Shown: positions 53,766 to 62,582 of the stretch, piece by piece
Layout of the letters: every line of letters starts with the position of its first letter
How positions within the stretch are numbered: position 1 is the first letter of the stretch
From: a virus
Reading direction: 5' to 3' (one strand)
Length of the DNA stretch: 64,000 nucleotides
Virus record (IMG/VR): IMGVR_UViG_3300048772_000150
Span: 1 to 64,000 of that record
Notes under the pieces: generated by a model
Told to the model about the DNA's origin: nothing
Seen by the model: the letters and a program-made list of their open reading frames with translations, nothing else
Database searches by the model: none
Position numbers and translations under genes: made by a program

Positions 53766-54545
53766 CTACCCCAAGACGATGTTGTTCGGCACCGGCCTGT
53801 TGCCATCCCAGTCCCACACTCTGACACCATCGTCGTTGATCCACACAAAACTGTCCGTGCGAAGACACCAGCAGCCGGAGTTGAAGTACCAGTTGCCTTT
53901 ACGGCCCGGCGTATGCGTGTGACCGGCTACTACAATGTCACACTCGCCCTTGTCGATATACTGATGCAGACCGTCGATCAGGGTAATATCTCTCTGGGGG
54001 CGATGCCAAAGTTTTTCATGCCACTTGACCAACTTCTCCAACACGCCGACCGACAACTCTTCGACACTGAACTTGCCCTTCATCGGGCCGCCGTTCTTGT
54101 CTTCCAAGAGGCCGGTGAGGATAGCCGTCATTCGGCCGATGCCGGGTTGCTCGATCGCACAGTATGCGTCAGCCTCGTGGCCGTGGCAAATCCTAATCAT
54201 CTTGTCGTTGACATTCAAGACGAACGGCGTCACCATGTTGTCAAACAGCGGATGGTTCAGGAAGTGCTTGCCGGTGAATTGTCGCAAGTCGCAATCGTGA
54301 TTGCCCAGAACGTAGACGGCACCCATCGCGGCCAGCCGATCTAACAACGGTAAGTTAGCCTCAATCGCTCGGCTAAAGTTGCACTGCCACAGGTCGAACA
54401 AGTCGCCCGCGATAATCAGCCTGCCGCCTTGGTCCCCGACGAAATCGAGGAAGCGGTTGAACTTCGCCGGCCGGTCGCCAAAGTTGAAGCGATCCCTGGG
54501 TCCGGTATCGCACAAATGAAAATCGGAAACTACGAATGTCTGCAT
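53766..54545 (-). CDS. calcineurin-like metallophosphoesterase (UDP-2,3-diacylglucosamine hydrolase-like)
   Basis: 259 residues from ATG 54545. Metal motifs: 'VVSDFHLCDTG' (DxH), 'IIAGDLFDLWQ' (GD), 'VYVLGNHDCDLRQ' (GNHD), 'RICHGHEAD' (H), and 'DIVVAGHTHTPG' (GHTH). The GDLFDLW segment resembles LpxH-type enzymes. Substrate open: phage phosphoesterases of this class may act on nucleic acids or nucleotides. Confidence 0.8.
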   Translation of the reverse strand: MQTFVVSDFHLCDTGPRDRFNFGDRPAKFNRFLDFVGDQGGRLIIAGDLFDLWQCNFSRAIEANLPLLDRLAAMGAVYVLGNHDCDLRQFTGKHFLNHPLFDNMVTPFVLNVNDKMIRICHGHEADAYCAIEQPGIGRMTAILTGLLEDKNGGPMKGKFSVEELSVGVLEKLVKWHEKLWHRPQRDITLIDGLHQYIDKGECDIVVAGHTHTPGRKGNWYFNSGCWCLRTDSFVWINDDGVRVWDWDGNRPVPNNIVLG

Positions 54546-54564
54546 GATCTTCTCCAAAAGTTAA

Positions 54565-54635
54565 TGGCCCCGGTGGGAATCGAACCCACGCTTAGGACTC
54601 TTAATGGCCTCGACCTACCACTGGACTACGGGGCT
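54565..54635 (-). tRNA. tRNA-like gene, probable anticodon UAA
   Basis: 71 bases. Acceptor AGCCCCG/CGGGGCC with a mismatch at the first pair, T-arm GTGGG TTCGATT CCCAC. Anticodon loop ATTAAGA gives UAA, but a Leu tRNA should have a long variable arm and this has four bases. One mismatch each in the D and anticodon stems. No CCA encoded. It may be degenerate or atypical. Confidence 0.6.
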
Positions 54636-54637
54636 AT

Positions 54638-54774
54638 TGGCACACAGGGCTGGGATTGAACCAGCGGGCATTGACTAATGAGCGGCGTCCCCTTACAAGC
54701 CTCACTCCATCGTATTACCATCGGTCTCATTGGGGTTCGAGGCCGATCCGGGGTTCCCCACCCGGTTCCCGTGT
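54638..54774 (-). tRNA. tRNA-like gene with about 50-60 extra bases, CCA encoded
   Basis: 137 bases. The ends pair well: ACACGGG with CCTGTGT (one G-U), discriminator G, encoded CCA. T-arm GCTGG TTCAATC CCAGC is canonical. Between are several hairpins (CCGGG..CCCGG; ATCGG..CCGAT; AGTGAGGC..GCCGCTCATT), too many for a normal tRNA. An intron or extra-long arms are possible. Anticodon not assignable by eye. Confidence 0.5.
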
Positions 54775-54788
54775 GATACACTTAGAAG

Positions 54789-54861
54789 CTCCGGGGGAGA
54801 GGCTTGAACTCCCGACCCAATGATTAACAATCATTTGCGCTACCAACTGCGCCACCCCGGA
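54789..54861 (-). tRNA. tRNA-Asn(GUU)
   Basis: 73 bases. Acceptor TCCGGGG/CCCCGGA, discriminator G, anticodon loop TTGTTAA with GTT, T-arm GGGAG TTCAAGC CTCTC with typical bases. D-arm GCGC AGTTGGTA GCGC. Canonical cloverleaf; no CCA encoded. Confidence 0.88.
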
Positions 54862-54909
54862 AGGTGCCGGCCGCGTGACGCGAGACCGGCAATGTTTCAT
54901 TCAGGACGA

Positions 54910-55209
<300 letters not shown>

Positions 55210-55254
55210 GGTAACTCTCCACAAGGTCAGGGTTAATCAAACGGAACAAGTCAG

Positions 55255-55328
55255 CGGCAACACCTGGAATCGAACCAAGCCCCACTGCCAAACAGGCAGG
55301 CGTGCTCAACCTTCGTCACTTTGTTGCC
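55255..55328 (-). tRNA. tRNA gene, anticodon uncertain (GUU in best fold)
   Basis: 74 bases. Acceptor GGCAACA/TGTTGCC pairs perfectly, discriminator G. T-arm CTTGG TTCGATT CCAGG has one G-U. The anticodon arm is CCTGC CTGTTTG GCAGT in the best fold, giving GUU with U37, which is unusual. D-arm has only 3 pairs. No CCA encoded. Confidence 0.6.
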
Positions 55329-55334
55329 TAGCCG

Positions 55335-55634
55335 CTATTTGCGGCTCTTTGCTTTCAAATCGGAAATCACGGTGTCAAGTATTTCGTAGTTGCCGTCCGC
55401 CATTGCCTCCGCGCATTTAAGCGCCGTGTCAGTGTCGTACTTCACTACCACATCATCACGGGCGAAGCTAAAGGTACACCACTCCCAATGCACGGAAAAG
55501 TGCAACTCGTGGCGGGCGTCCCAATACCACTGACGCTTTAGCACCGGCACGAACGTCTGCAATACGAACAGCACGTTCGCAATCACAGTCACGGCCGGCA
55601 CGAAGTACCGGGCCAACATTACCAAGCGGAACAT
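55335..55634 (-). CDS. membrane-anchored small protein
   Basis: 99 residues. One TM helix at the N-terminus (LARYFVPAVTVIANVLFVLQTFV), then a soluble domain 'RHELHFSVHWEWCTFSFARDDVVVKYDT' in part. No family recognised. Follows the proline-rich secreted protein gene in transcription order. Confidence 0.6.
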   Translation of the reverse strand: MFRLVMLARYFVPAVTVIANVLFVLQTFVPVLKRQWYWDARHELHFSVHWEWCTFSFARDDVVVKYDTDTALKCAEAMADGNYEILDTVISDLKAKSRK

Positions 55635-55646
55635 GGCTTACCTCCG

Positions 55647-56195
55647 TTACTTGTGGTGGCCTCCACCGCCTGGATTATGCGGCGGGGCCGGATTATGCGG
55701 CGGGGCCGGATTATGCGGCGGGGCCGGATTATGCGGCGGCTCCGGTCGCGGCTCCGGTCGCGGCTCCGGTCGCGGCTCCGGTCGGGGTTCGGGCCGGGGT
55801 TGGTGCGGGTATCGCGGGTAATGCGGATAACGCGGATCGTATCTCGGGTCCGGGTATCGCGGATCAATGATGATCGGGACGGTGATAATGATCCGCCTGC
55901 GCGTTCGGCCGTAGAACAACCGGGTGTAGTTGTCGTTCACGACGTAGGTGTCGCCGCCTACCAGATCAATCCGCGAGCCGAGAGGCAAAACATAGGGAAC
56001 CGGATGCACGAGCCCGTCGCCCCAGTCGATAGTCAGGAACGAGCCGTAGGGGATAGTGTATTCGACGTTGGCCTGAGTAATCAGGCAGGCGTCTTGTGGA
56101 AGCTGGTAAGTGGCCGATCTGGCTGGCTTCACCGGTGCCAAGACAATCACGGCAGCGATAGCCACCGCAATCAGCATGGTCAGTAGTCGTCTCAT
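55647..56195 (-). CDS. secreted protein with PEPR and PPHNPA repeats
   Basis: 182 residues. A Sec signal peptide (RRLLTMLIAVAIAAVIVLAP..ARSA) is followed by a beta-rich domain ('ANVEYTIPYGSFLTIDWGDG'). The tail has PRYPH, PEPR and PPHNPA repeats and ends GGGGHHK. The tail is encoded by two kinds of DNA repeat. It may be exported and His-rich for metal binding; role unknown. Confidence 0.65.
   Translation of the reverse strand: MRRLLTMLIAVAIAAVIVLAPVKPARSATYQLPQDACLITQANVEYTIPYGSFLTIDWGDGLVHPVPYVLPLGSRIDLVGGDTYVVNDNYTRLFYGRTRRRIIITVPIIIDPRYPDPRYDPRYPHYPRYPHQPRPEPRPEPRPEPRPEPRPEPPHNPAPPHNPAPPHNPAPPHNPGGGGHHK
55672..55790 (-). repeat. two adjacent coding tandem repeats (18 bp x4, 12 bp x4-5)
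   Basis: 55672-55740: four copies of GGATTATGCGGCGGGGCC. 55741-55790: 12-bp units TCCGGTCGCGGC, last ones degenerate. They encode the PPHNPA and PEPR tail repeats of the secreted protein. Confidence 0.88.
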
Positions 56196-56216
56196 GGTTT
56201 GGTTATCTCCAAGTTG

Positions 56217-56279
56217 TTAAAGGCAATGGTTCGCATGGGCTCGCGCCTCAATGTAATCGAATTGTGAAACGTCACGCAT
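56217..56279 (-). CDS. putative 20-codon micro-ORF
   Basis: MRDVSQFDYIEARAHANHCL, starting 8 bases inside the upstream gene's 3' end. No other support than position in the operon. Confidence 0.2.
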   Translation of the reverse strand: MRDVSQFDYIEARAHANHCL

Positions 56280-56550
56280 CGTGTAGTTCCTCGTGTTTGT
56301 CAGCGTAAAAGTGGGCCAGCTTGTGGAGAACGTCGTCGTCCTGCAAGGTGTCCAACTTAAAGACCCGTAAGGGTCTTTGTTGCCCGAACATGACTTCAAC
56401 ATACCTGTGGGTCGGCACCACTCTCACTGGTTTGCAGTCTTCAAAAGGGTCGAACTTCTTTGGCCTCTTAAAACAAAGCGCAGTCAGGCCGTCATCAATC
56501 GTTTTGACCTGACCGTCGCAAGGGCCGCCAACAAGTAGGATTCGTTTCAT
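56272..56550 (-). CDS. conserved phage-type small protein
   Basis: 92 residues (MKRILLVGGPCDGQVKTIDD...). The LLVGGPCDGQ start is a pattern I associate with phage proteins of unknown function. ATG overlaps the upstream frame's stop by 4 bases. Confidence 0.6.
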   Translation of the reverse strand: MKRILLVGGPCDGQVKTIDDGLTALCFKRPKKFDPFEDCKPVRVVPTHRYVEVMFGQQRPLRVFKLDTLQDDDVLHKLAHFYADKHEELHDA

Positions 56551-56882
56551 TTCTCAGTGCTCGGAACAGTAGTAGGAACAAGGTTGAAATCAAAAATCAG
56601 TACGTCACCTTTGCTAAGTTCAATGTCTTCACGAATATGAAGACGTAGAACAGGGCGCGGTTGCTCACAAATTAGTGCTGAATCATACCATCTTCGACGA
56701 TGGGATTCAGAGGCAACGGTGAGCCAGTTGCCGCTTGCCCGGTGCCGGGATTCGATCCGGTAGAACCGGGCGATGTCCCGGTGCCAAGAATGCTGTGGTC
56801 GATAACGGACGTGTCTTGCTTGTCCATCCCGGTTGAAGTTTGCTGCGAAATGAATTTCAAAACTCTCGTCACTCGCTCTCAC
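56547..56882 (-). CDS. uncertain ORF; C-terminal part likely real
   Basis: 111 residues in the maximal frame. The last 45 residues (RPVLRLHIREDIELSKGDVLIFDF) look coding and its stop overlaps the next gene by ATGA. The first half is His/Arg-rich and overlaps the other frame 56672-56872, so the true start is unclear; no ATG or GTG was found where it should be. Confidence 0.35.
   Translation of the reverse strand: MRASDESFEIHFAANFNRDGQARHVRYRPQHSWHRDIARFYRIESRHRASGNWLTVASESHRRRWYDSALICEQPRPVLRLHIREDIELSKGDVLIFDFNLVPTTVPSTEK
56672..56872 (-). CDS. Gly/Thr-rich small protein
   Basis: 66 residues from GTG 56872, with AGAAGG about 9 bases upstream; ATG 56827 is an alternative. The composition (SILGTGTSPGSTGSNPGTG) resembles the small protein at 57242-57409. 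Overlaps 56547-56882 in another frame. Confidence 0.45.
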   Translation of the reverse strand: MTRVLKFISQQTSTGMDKQDTSVIDHSILGTGTSPGSTGSNPGTGQAATGSPLPLNPIVEDGMIQH

Positions 56883-56902
56883 CTTCTCACAACCTCACAC
56901 GA

Positions 56903-57214
56903 CTACATAAAGTAGTGAATGACCCACCCCAGACCGACGCAAGCCAGTTGGCCGACAATACACTGTATCACGGTCTTCTTCTGTTCCAATCGGTCCAGTC
57001 CCATGACGACCGAAATCGTCATTGTCAGGCCAATAGCGGCCAGCAATCCGATGGCAGGAAGGCCCATCGGCACAACGAACCACGCCCACAGCTTGGTAAT
57101 GCACCAGGCGCGGACGAGAATCAGTACGGCAACATACAACAGGCCGAGAATGCCGATCGTGCCGAGGCCAAGGGCATTGATGATCTCTTGCGGAACTTTC
57201 TGTGCGGTCTTCAT
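56903..57214 (-). CDS. small membrane protein with 3 TM segments
   Basis: 103 residues from ATG 57214: hydrophobic helices around LGTIGILGLLYVAVLILV, FVVPMGLPAIGLLAAIGLTM and a C-terminal one. 'MKTAQKVPQEIINALG' precedes. No family recognised. Confidence 0.6.
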   Translation of the reverse strand: MKTAQKVPQEIINALGLGTIGILGLLYVAVLILVRAWCITKLWAWFVVPMGLPAIGLLAAIGLTMTISVVMGLDRLEQKKTVIQCIVGQLACVGLGWVIHYFM

Positions 57215-57241
57215 GTTCACTGATTCCTTATTGGGTGTTTG

Positions 57242-57409
57242 TTAATGGGTAGAGCCGGTCGCACCTGTTGCACCGGCAATAGGTGCCGGATTCGGTGCCG
57301 GATTCGGTGTTGCGCCATTAGGCCCATAGCTGCCGGAGAAGGGAAAACCTTTATTCGGAGCCGGGACCGGCAACGGGGCAGGGCTTGTGTCACCTGTTGA
57401 AGTTGTCAT
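57242..57409 (-). CDS. Pro/Gly/Ala-rich small protein
   Basis: 55 residues (MTTSTGDTSPAPLPVPAPNK...). NPAPNPAPIAG and GATGATGS segments. GGAAGAAAG precedes ATG 57409. Likely disordered; function unknown. Confidence 0.5.
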   Translation of the reverse strand: MTTSTGDTSPAPLPVPAPNKGFPFSGSYGPNGATPNPAPNPAPIAGATGATGSTH

Positions 57410-57419
57410 CTTTCTTCCT

Positions 57420-57605
57420 TTATCGGTGTTGGTGCGGAATAGGCCGAATCACAGGTGGTAGTATCACCGGACCCGGCCGCACGATTGCCGGTGATTCTGG
57501 GTTTGTTGGCGCGGTCGGTGCGATCTTGATATAGACTGCCGCCGCACTTGCGACGGCCGCCAGCAATCCGATAATGGACGCCGCCAGCCCGATACGATCT
57601 TTCAC
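57420..57605 (-). CDS. small TM or secreted Pro-rich protein
   Basis: 61 residues: TM helix or signal (LAASIIGLLAAVASAAAVYI) then a Pro-rich tail (PGPVILPPVIRPIPHQHR). The stop lies 10 bases before the next gene. Confidence 0.5.
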   Translation of the reverse strand: MKDRIGLAASIIGLLAAVASAAAVYIKIAPTAPTNPESPAIVRPGPVILPPVIRPIPHQHR

Positions 57606-57675
57606 GATACCCTCCCTAAAGAACGGGTTTGGTCTTCATTGCGTAGGCGACAGCCAAACCTTGAGCGACGTTGTT

Positions 57676-58992
57676 TCAAGTCAGCGGGCCTACTTCCCGG
57701 CCGCCGTCGATAATATATCGCTTCGGGCCGTCTTTCTCGTCGTCATGCCGCAGCTTGACGTTCATCCGCCACGTTATGCCGTGCTTCGGATTGACTCCGT
57801 GAATCCACTGTGCCGGCTCACGATAGCCTGCAAAAGCGTTGTATGAAAACGCATCGGTGCCGACCCACGCACCGTTGACAAGCAATTCACCGTCAATATC
57901 TGACAGCGTGCTCGCAGTGTGGTGATGACCTACACAATAGTATCGACAACGATCAGTGCCGCCAGCGGCACCGAGAGCGATTAGACCCTTCTGCCTACGT
58001 GTCATGGCATACCAGGGAATTCCTCCGTTGCTGCGAACATCATCACCGTGGCTAATGTTGAAGCCGACGCCATTTATGTTTACATTTGCGGACCACGAGT
58101 TCGGGATTGTGAAACTCAGGTTGCCAATGTCACGACAATGCAGCTTGGCAACCTCTGCGACGAGGTAATCCCAGTTGTCTTGTGCGCCGAGGTAATCCTT
58201 CTTAGGCGTGCGCCGTCCGTGATTGCCAGCCAGATACAGCACGTTGATCTGCTCGAAATGGGCCGCCAAATCACGGTACATCATTGAGTGAAGCTGACCG
58301 ATGGCGAAGCAATTCTTGAATTGGTTTCGATAGTAGGACCGCTCGCAAGCCTTGTGAATCTCGCCGCTGGTGAAGTCGCCGTAGGCCAGCACCCACAACA
58401 CGGGGAACTTGAACTTCGGTGATAGCGTGTCTTGCGTCCACTCCACAACCGAATCAACGTAGCGTTCGGCGCGGGCGCAACTGACTGGGAAGTTATAGTC
58501 TTCCAGACCACCGACTTCCTCGGGGCGAACGACCTGATCGTGGTGGCCGTCGCTCAGGTGCATGACGCAATGTTCGGTGATAACAGCCTTGCGTCGGAAG
58601 TCCAAGGCAGGCGGCAGGGCAACGAATGGTTTGATCCGCTGCTCCATTTCGTTTGTGATTGCTTTGAAGAGTCCGGCGATCTTCGCGCCGGCTTTCACCT
58701 TCGACCGTTCGCGGTTGCGTTCTTCGGTCAGGTGAACGATTTCGGCCTCCAACTCCAACACCTTTTCATTGGTCGGGTCGAAATCTTCAATCGGCTTGTG
58801 TTGGCCGCCTTGTTGTTTCGGGCAGGGCGGTTCGCCCTCGGGCCACGGCACGTCTTTGTGGACACGTCCGGTGGCGATGTCGCTCACAAGCGAGCGACTG
58901 ACTTTGTGCTTCCTGGCGATTACCGGTTGGGTCTTGCCCGCATGAATGTCAGCCTTGATGGAAGCGGCTTTCTTCGATGATATTTTCGTCAT
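57676..58992 (-). CDS. HTH-containing metallophosphoesterase
   Basis: 438 residues from ATG 58992. Residues 1-50 contain a resolvase-like HTH ('KTQPVIARKHKVSRSLVSDIATG'), then a coiled-coil-like segment. The phosphoesterase core has 'HLSDGHHDQ' (DxH), 'LAYGDFTSGEI' (GD), 'LYLAGNHGRRTP' (GNH), 'ISHGDDV' and 'YYCVGHHHTAS' (GHxH). A DNA-binding phosphoesterase is suggested, as in SbcD-like nucleases, though not a full match. Confidence 0.75.
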   Translation of the reverse strand: MTKISSKKAASIKADIHAGKTQPVIARKHKVSRSLVSDIATGRVHKDVPWPEGEPPCPKQQGGQHKPIEDFDPTNEKVLELEAEIVHLTEERNRERSKVKAGAKIAGLFKAITNEMEQRIKPFVALPPALDFRRKAVITEHCVMHLSDGHHDQVVRPEEVGGLEDYNFPVSCARAERYVDSVVEWTQDTLSPKFKFPVLWVLAYGDFTSGEIHKACERSYYRNQFKNCFAIGQLHSMMYRDLAAHFEQINVLYLAGNHGRRTPKKDYLGAQDNWDYLVAEVAKLHCRDIGNLSFTIPNSWSANVNINGVGFNISHGDDVRSNGGIPWYAMTRRQKGLIALGAAGGTDRCRYYCVGHHHTASTLSDIDGELLVNGAWVGTDAFSYNAFAGYREPAQWIHGVNPKHGITWRMNVKLRHDDEKDGPKRYIIDGGREVGPLT

Positions 58993-58993
58993 G

Positions 58994-59152
58994 TCAATCA
59001 AAGTCCCGTGAATTTAGGGGCTTGTCCTTTGTTTCTGGGTTCTGGTTGGCCTTCCGCCTATTCTTTCGGTGTAGGGCTTTCTTGAAGTCGCGCTTCCGCT
59101 TGGGCGCGTCCAGGTTTCTAGCCGTTCTCTTCCATGCGTTAGGTCGTCCCAT
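58994..59152 (-). CDS. small basic protein
   Basis: 52 residues from ATG 59152, with GAAGGA 6 bases upstream: MGRPNAWKRTARNLDAPKRK and a KKALHRKNRRKAN segment. Strongly basic, probably RNA or DNA binding. Not bS21-like in motif. Confidence 0.55.
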   Translation of the reverse strand: MGRPNAWKRTARNLDAPKRKRDFKKALHRKNRRKANQNPETKDKPLNSRDFD

Positions 59153-59222
59153 AGTGAATCCTTCTCAACGGGAGAACGGGGCGGGCAGCCTTGCAGCACC
59201 CGCCCCGTCGTAGTTTGCGAAA

Positions 59223-60218
59223 TCAGGCTGCCATGTGATAAGGATGCACACGGGGAAGGGCAATCGTCCGGCCCTTATCGCCATCCATGATGTCACCGAT
59301 AATGTCTCGGATACAGGCACGAATCTGGTCCATCGGATCGACCTGTGGCACGCTCTCGGTGCCATCAAACAGCTTGGGAGTCGTCACCTTGACTTTGGGG
59401 TCCAGAGCCCACTCACACTTCATCGACTTGGCCCACGGCAGGATTCGACGCATGGGCACGATGAAATTCACGCCCGCACCGCCACCACGAGTCAGCATAC
59501 CGATATAGGTGCCGTCTTCGAGATACATGCCGCCGCCAGACGAGCCGGGGTAGGCCATTGTCGATGTTTGCTCGAACATCTTGCCGGTCTTCAACAGGTC
59601 GACATCGGTTTGTGAAATCACACCGTAGCTGACAGAATTGTAGAGACCATGTGTGCAGCCGACGTGAATCAGTTTGGTTCCGATGTCCTGCAATTCGGCG
59701 GTAAGATCGAACTTGGCGCTGATGGTGGTGGGGCGGAAGTTGTCTTGCAAAATTTCCAAGAGAGCAAGGTCTTCGCCCGTTTCGGGGTCGCTGTATGCGA
59801 TAACCTTGGCTTGAACTTCCAACTTGCCAATCGACTTACCCTTGTTGCGGAATTCCTGGCAGATCGTCACGTTATTGAAAGTCTTGTTCTCTTGCAGCTC
59901 CTCACGAACGACGTGCCCGGCCGTCCAGACGTAGGTTCTCGTAACGTCGCCAACTTGTCGCGTGACAAGCGTGCCGCTGCCGCTGCCGCCGTGTACCTTC
60001 ACAAGTACGCTCACCGCTTGCAGATCGGCAAGAATCTTGGCCTGCGTCGGAGCCGGGGTCGCCGGTTCGGAAGTTGTGGCAAAGACGAGGCCGAGATAAG
60101 AGGGAGTCGGTGCAATCGGCACAGTGACGACGGGTACTTCGGGTGCGATAATCGCGTTCGGGGTCGCGGCAAACATCGTGCCAGCAAGCAGCACGAGGGA
60201 CAACAAGACAGACTTCAT
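59223..60218 (-). CDS. secreted trypsin-like serine protease (HtrA/S1-type)
   Basis: 331 residues from ATG 60218. Signal peptide 'MKSVLLSLVLLAGTMFAATP'. The catalytic triad is visible: 'YVWTAGHVVREE' (His), 'GEDLALLEI' (Asp), 'AYPGSSGGGMYL' (Ser). A PDZ-like domain is not seen. Proteases of this type are rare in phages and no lysis cassette is near. Confidence 0.75.
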   Translation of the reverse strand: MKSVLLSLVLLAGTMFAATPNAIIAPEVPVVTVPIAPTPSYLGLVFATTSEPATPAPTQAKILADLQAVSVLVKVHGGSGSGTLVTRQVGDVTRTYVWTAGHVVREELQENKTFNNVTICQEFRNKGKSIGKLEVQAKVIAYSDPETGEDLALLEILQDNFRPTTISAKFDLTAELQDIGTKLIHVGCTHGLYNSVSYGVISQTDVDLLKTGKMFEQTSTMAYPGSSGGGMYLEDGTYIGMLTRGGGAGVNFIVPMRRILPWAKSMKCEWALDPKVKVTTPKLFDGTESVPQVDPMDQIRACIRDIIGDIMDGDKGRTIALPRVHPYHMAA

Positions 60219-60258
60219 GGTGCAAGGCTCCATTCCAATGTTACAGGGTAGACAGGGT

Positions 60259-60606
60259 TCAAACAGTTAGCGATTCGACAATCTCTATTTCAAGTAGACT
60301 GTCATATTCTGGGACAAACCTACTGAGTAAGGCCCCGTAGATTGCATCTCTGACAACTTCATTGTGGGTGTCCGTGAAAACCACGTCAACGTGGGCTACG
60401 TGGTGGATACCCTCTTCCTCGTGGGCGTAAGGCAGTCGGACTTGAATCGCCGTGACATGGGCCGCGTCTCGATTGCAAAAGACGTGAGTAAGGCAGTCGA
60501 TAATTCTCTCCCGCGACGGCACTACTTTCCAGTCACCGTTGTAGAACACAATCTCGTATGTTGCCTTGTCGTCCATTTCGTCGTCGGTAATCGTTTCGCC
60601 AATCAT
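60259..60606 (-). CDS. hypothetical protein
   Basis: 115 residues with strand-rich 'ATYEIVFYNGDWKVVPSRERII' in part and 'EEEGIHHVAHVDVVFTD'. No family recognised. ATG overlaps the helicase stop by 4 bases. Confidence 0.55.
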   Translation of the reverse strand: MIGETITDDEMDDKATYEIVFYNGDWKVVPSRERIIDCLTHVFCNRDAAHVTAIQVRLPYAHEEEGIHHVAHVDVVFTDTHNEVVRDAIYGALLSRFVPEYDSLLEIEIVESLTV

Positions 60607-62582
60607 GTTCGGTATTCCTCGAATTCGCCCTCTTGCGTTGCGGCGTCATCCCAGTTGATGCCCTGGAAGACTTCTCCCATCGTCATTAGTTCCAGCTTCC
60701 GGTTCGCCCAGATAACATCCAGTACGCGCCGGTCGCTCGGCAAGTGAATCAGGTCAACGATGGTGCAACCTAGATTCTCGTCCATGCCTTTACGGTGTAT
60801 TCGGTCTTCCGATTGAATGCGAAACTCGGGCTTCCACGAGTTGCTCCAATACACCGCCATTCGTGATTCAACCAGTGTGAGGCTCATGCCTCCCGACTCA
60901 GGGTTCGCTATGAACGCCACGCGAGGGTGCGCTTCGACGTTCGCCCAGTAGTCGAGCGGTTCTTCCGTGACAGCCTCTTCATTGTCGTGCGGTAGGATGT
61001 TGAAATTGCCCTGGTCACAGCGAACAGCACTCCACCCTTCCTTCTTGACCAGCTTCACAACCCGGTCAACTGACCCCGTGAAGCCGGCAAAGACCACGAT
61101 ACGTCCGGTTTCTTCACACTCATCGAGCAGCATACGCAGGGCCGCGTCCTTGGGGCAGGGCACTTCGCGTGTCACGCGAATGATCTTGTCCACTTCCTGC
61201 TTGCCGCTGCACACCGGACACGTTATGCTTCGCTTCTCAAGTTGCGAAACCAACTCGTCGTCAAGCAAGTCAATGTTGGAAAAGACTCGCTCTTCGTCGC
61301 CCGGTATGAACCACTCTTCCACCGTGCCATCCGTGCAGTGGTGGCACTTCGTCATGCCATCCTTGGTTTCTCGATACTGGAAGCCGTCGCTCAACTCTCG
61401 GAGCAACGTCATGCCGGTGACGGCATTCGGAGAGGCTTCCATCAACGCCTTGGCCACGCGGAGCGTGCTGGCGTTTGGCTTGCACACAATCTGCCGGTAA
61501 CGCTTGTCAGGCAGATTGAGGCAGTCCTTCTTATGTTTGATAATGACTAGCCCTTTGAGCCGTTCGTAGAGGTAGGCAACCTCATTCTTGCTCGTCTTGA
61601 ACGGGTGATATTCTGCTGGGTCAGTCAGGCCGTCCAACTCGTGCGGGCCTTCGTCACGAGTCTCGCCGCAAACGTCGCACTTGCTCTCGTCGTCTTTCCA
61701 GCCGATTCGCTTCTTGAATTGTGCGGTCTCAAACTTCTGATCGACCATGAAAGCCATTCGGGCCTCCATCGCTTTTGCGCTGCCTTCCCGTAGAAAGCCG
61801 GGCCACGCAATTTCGCACGTTGACCACCAATCGACAGGTGTTTTAGGCGAGGGCGTGCCCGACATCTCAATCACATAGCCATCGTACTTCCACTTCTCGC
61901 GTATCATGTCCGCGAGCCGCTGAGCGGCGCGAGATCGCTGGCTGGTGGCATTCTTGAGTCGGCTGCATTCATCGCAGATCAAGCCGTGCGGCGGCGGAAC
62001 GCCCTGGGGCCACTCGTCGATTACACGAACCAGACCTTCGTAAGTATGGTACTGAATGTCAAAGCCCTCGGCCGGAAATTTCCACTTGCGGAATTCACGC
62101 TGGATGTTCGGCAGGCTCGTCTTGGGGCCAATCCAGAACCAATCGGTTACGCCCGAACGCTCAATCAACTCTTGGGCCGAGAGCGTCTTCCCAGTGCCCA
62201 TTTCCGCCGCCCATAACTGATAGTGGTACGTCAGGCCGGCGTCCGTCAAATCCTTCTGGTGTGGCATGAGCGGTCGTTGATATTCGTGTCGAACCAACTC
62301 TCGGTCGAACCACTCGAAAACATCGTCACCGCACAGCAGCGCAAGCTGAAAGCCGTTTCGCTGACAGTCCTCAACCGACCAGACTTTCTTACCGGAGTAA
62401 GGCCCGTCGCCCTCTTCCTCGAATCCGTGCCACTTCGATCCCTTCATCGCTTTGATTTCGTCTTTCAACGAGAAGGGTGATTTGACAAAATAGATTCGAC
62501 CGTCGCGCCGTTCGATGGCGGCAGGCACCTTGATTAGACGCCCGCTACTGGTCCGCGTGATTAGCTTGAGTTCTTCGATCAT
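60603..62582 (-). CDS. SNF2-type DNA helicase/translocase with inserted zinc-binding motifs
   Basis: 659 residues from ATG 62582. Motif I 'LWAAEMGTGKTLSAQ', II 'LICDECSRLKN' (DECS), 'IEMSGTPSPKTP' (III), 'VVFAGFTGSVDRV' (IV) and 'QSEDRIHRKGMD' (VI, QxxxRxxR). Several CxxC pairs (CDVCGETRDEGPHE, CHHCTDG, CPVCSG) are inserted. SNF2-like phage proteins drive recombination or remodelling. TAATG junction with the methyltransferase upstream. Confidence 0.85.
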   Translation of the reverse strand: MIEELKLITRTSSGRLIKVPAAIERRDGRIYFVKSPFSLKDEIKAMKGSKWHGFEEEGDGPYSGKKVWSVEDCQRNGFQLALLCGDDVFEWFDRELVRHEYQRPLMPHQKDLTDAGLTYHYQLWAAEMGTGKTLSAQELIERSGVTDWFWIGPKTSLPNIQREFRKWKFPAEGFDIQYHTYEGLVRVIDEWPQGVPPPHGLICDECSRLKNATSQRSRAAQRLADMIREKWKYDGYVIEMSGTPSPKTPVDWWSTCEIAWPGFLREGSAKAMEARMAFMVDQKFETAQFKKRIGWKDDESKCDVCGETRDEGPHELDGLTDPAEYHPFKTSKNEVAYLYERLKGLVIIKHKKDCLNLPDKRYRQIVCKPNASTLRVAKALMEASPNAVTGMTLLRELSDGFQYRETKDGMTKCHHCTDGTVEEWFIPGDEERVFSNIDLLDDELVSQLEKRSITCPVCSGKQEVDKIIRVTREVPCPKDAALRMLLDECEETGRIVVFAGFTGSVDRVVKLVKKEGWSAVRCDQGNFNILPHDNEEAVTEEPLDYWANVEAHPRVAFIANPESGGMSLTLVESRMAVYWSNSWKPEFRIQSEDRIHRKGMDENLGCTIVDLIHLPSDRRVLDVIWANRKLELMTMGEVFQGINWDDAATQEGEFEEYRT

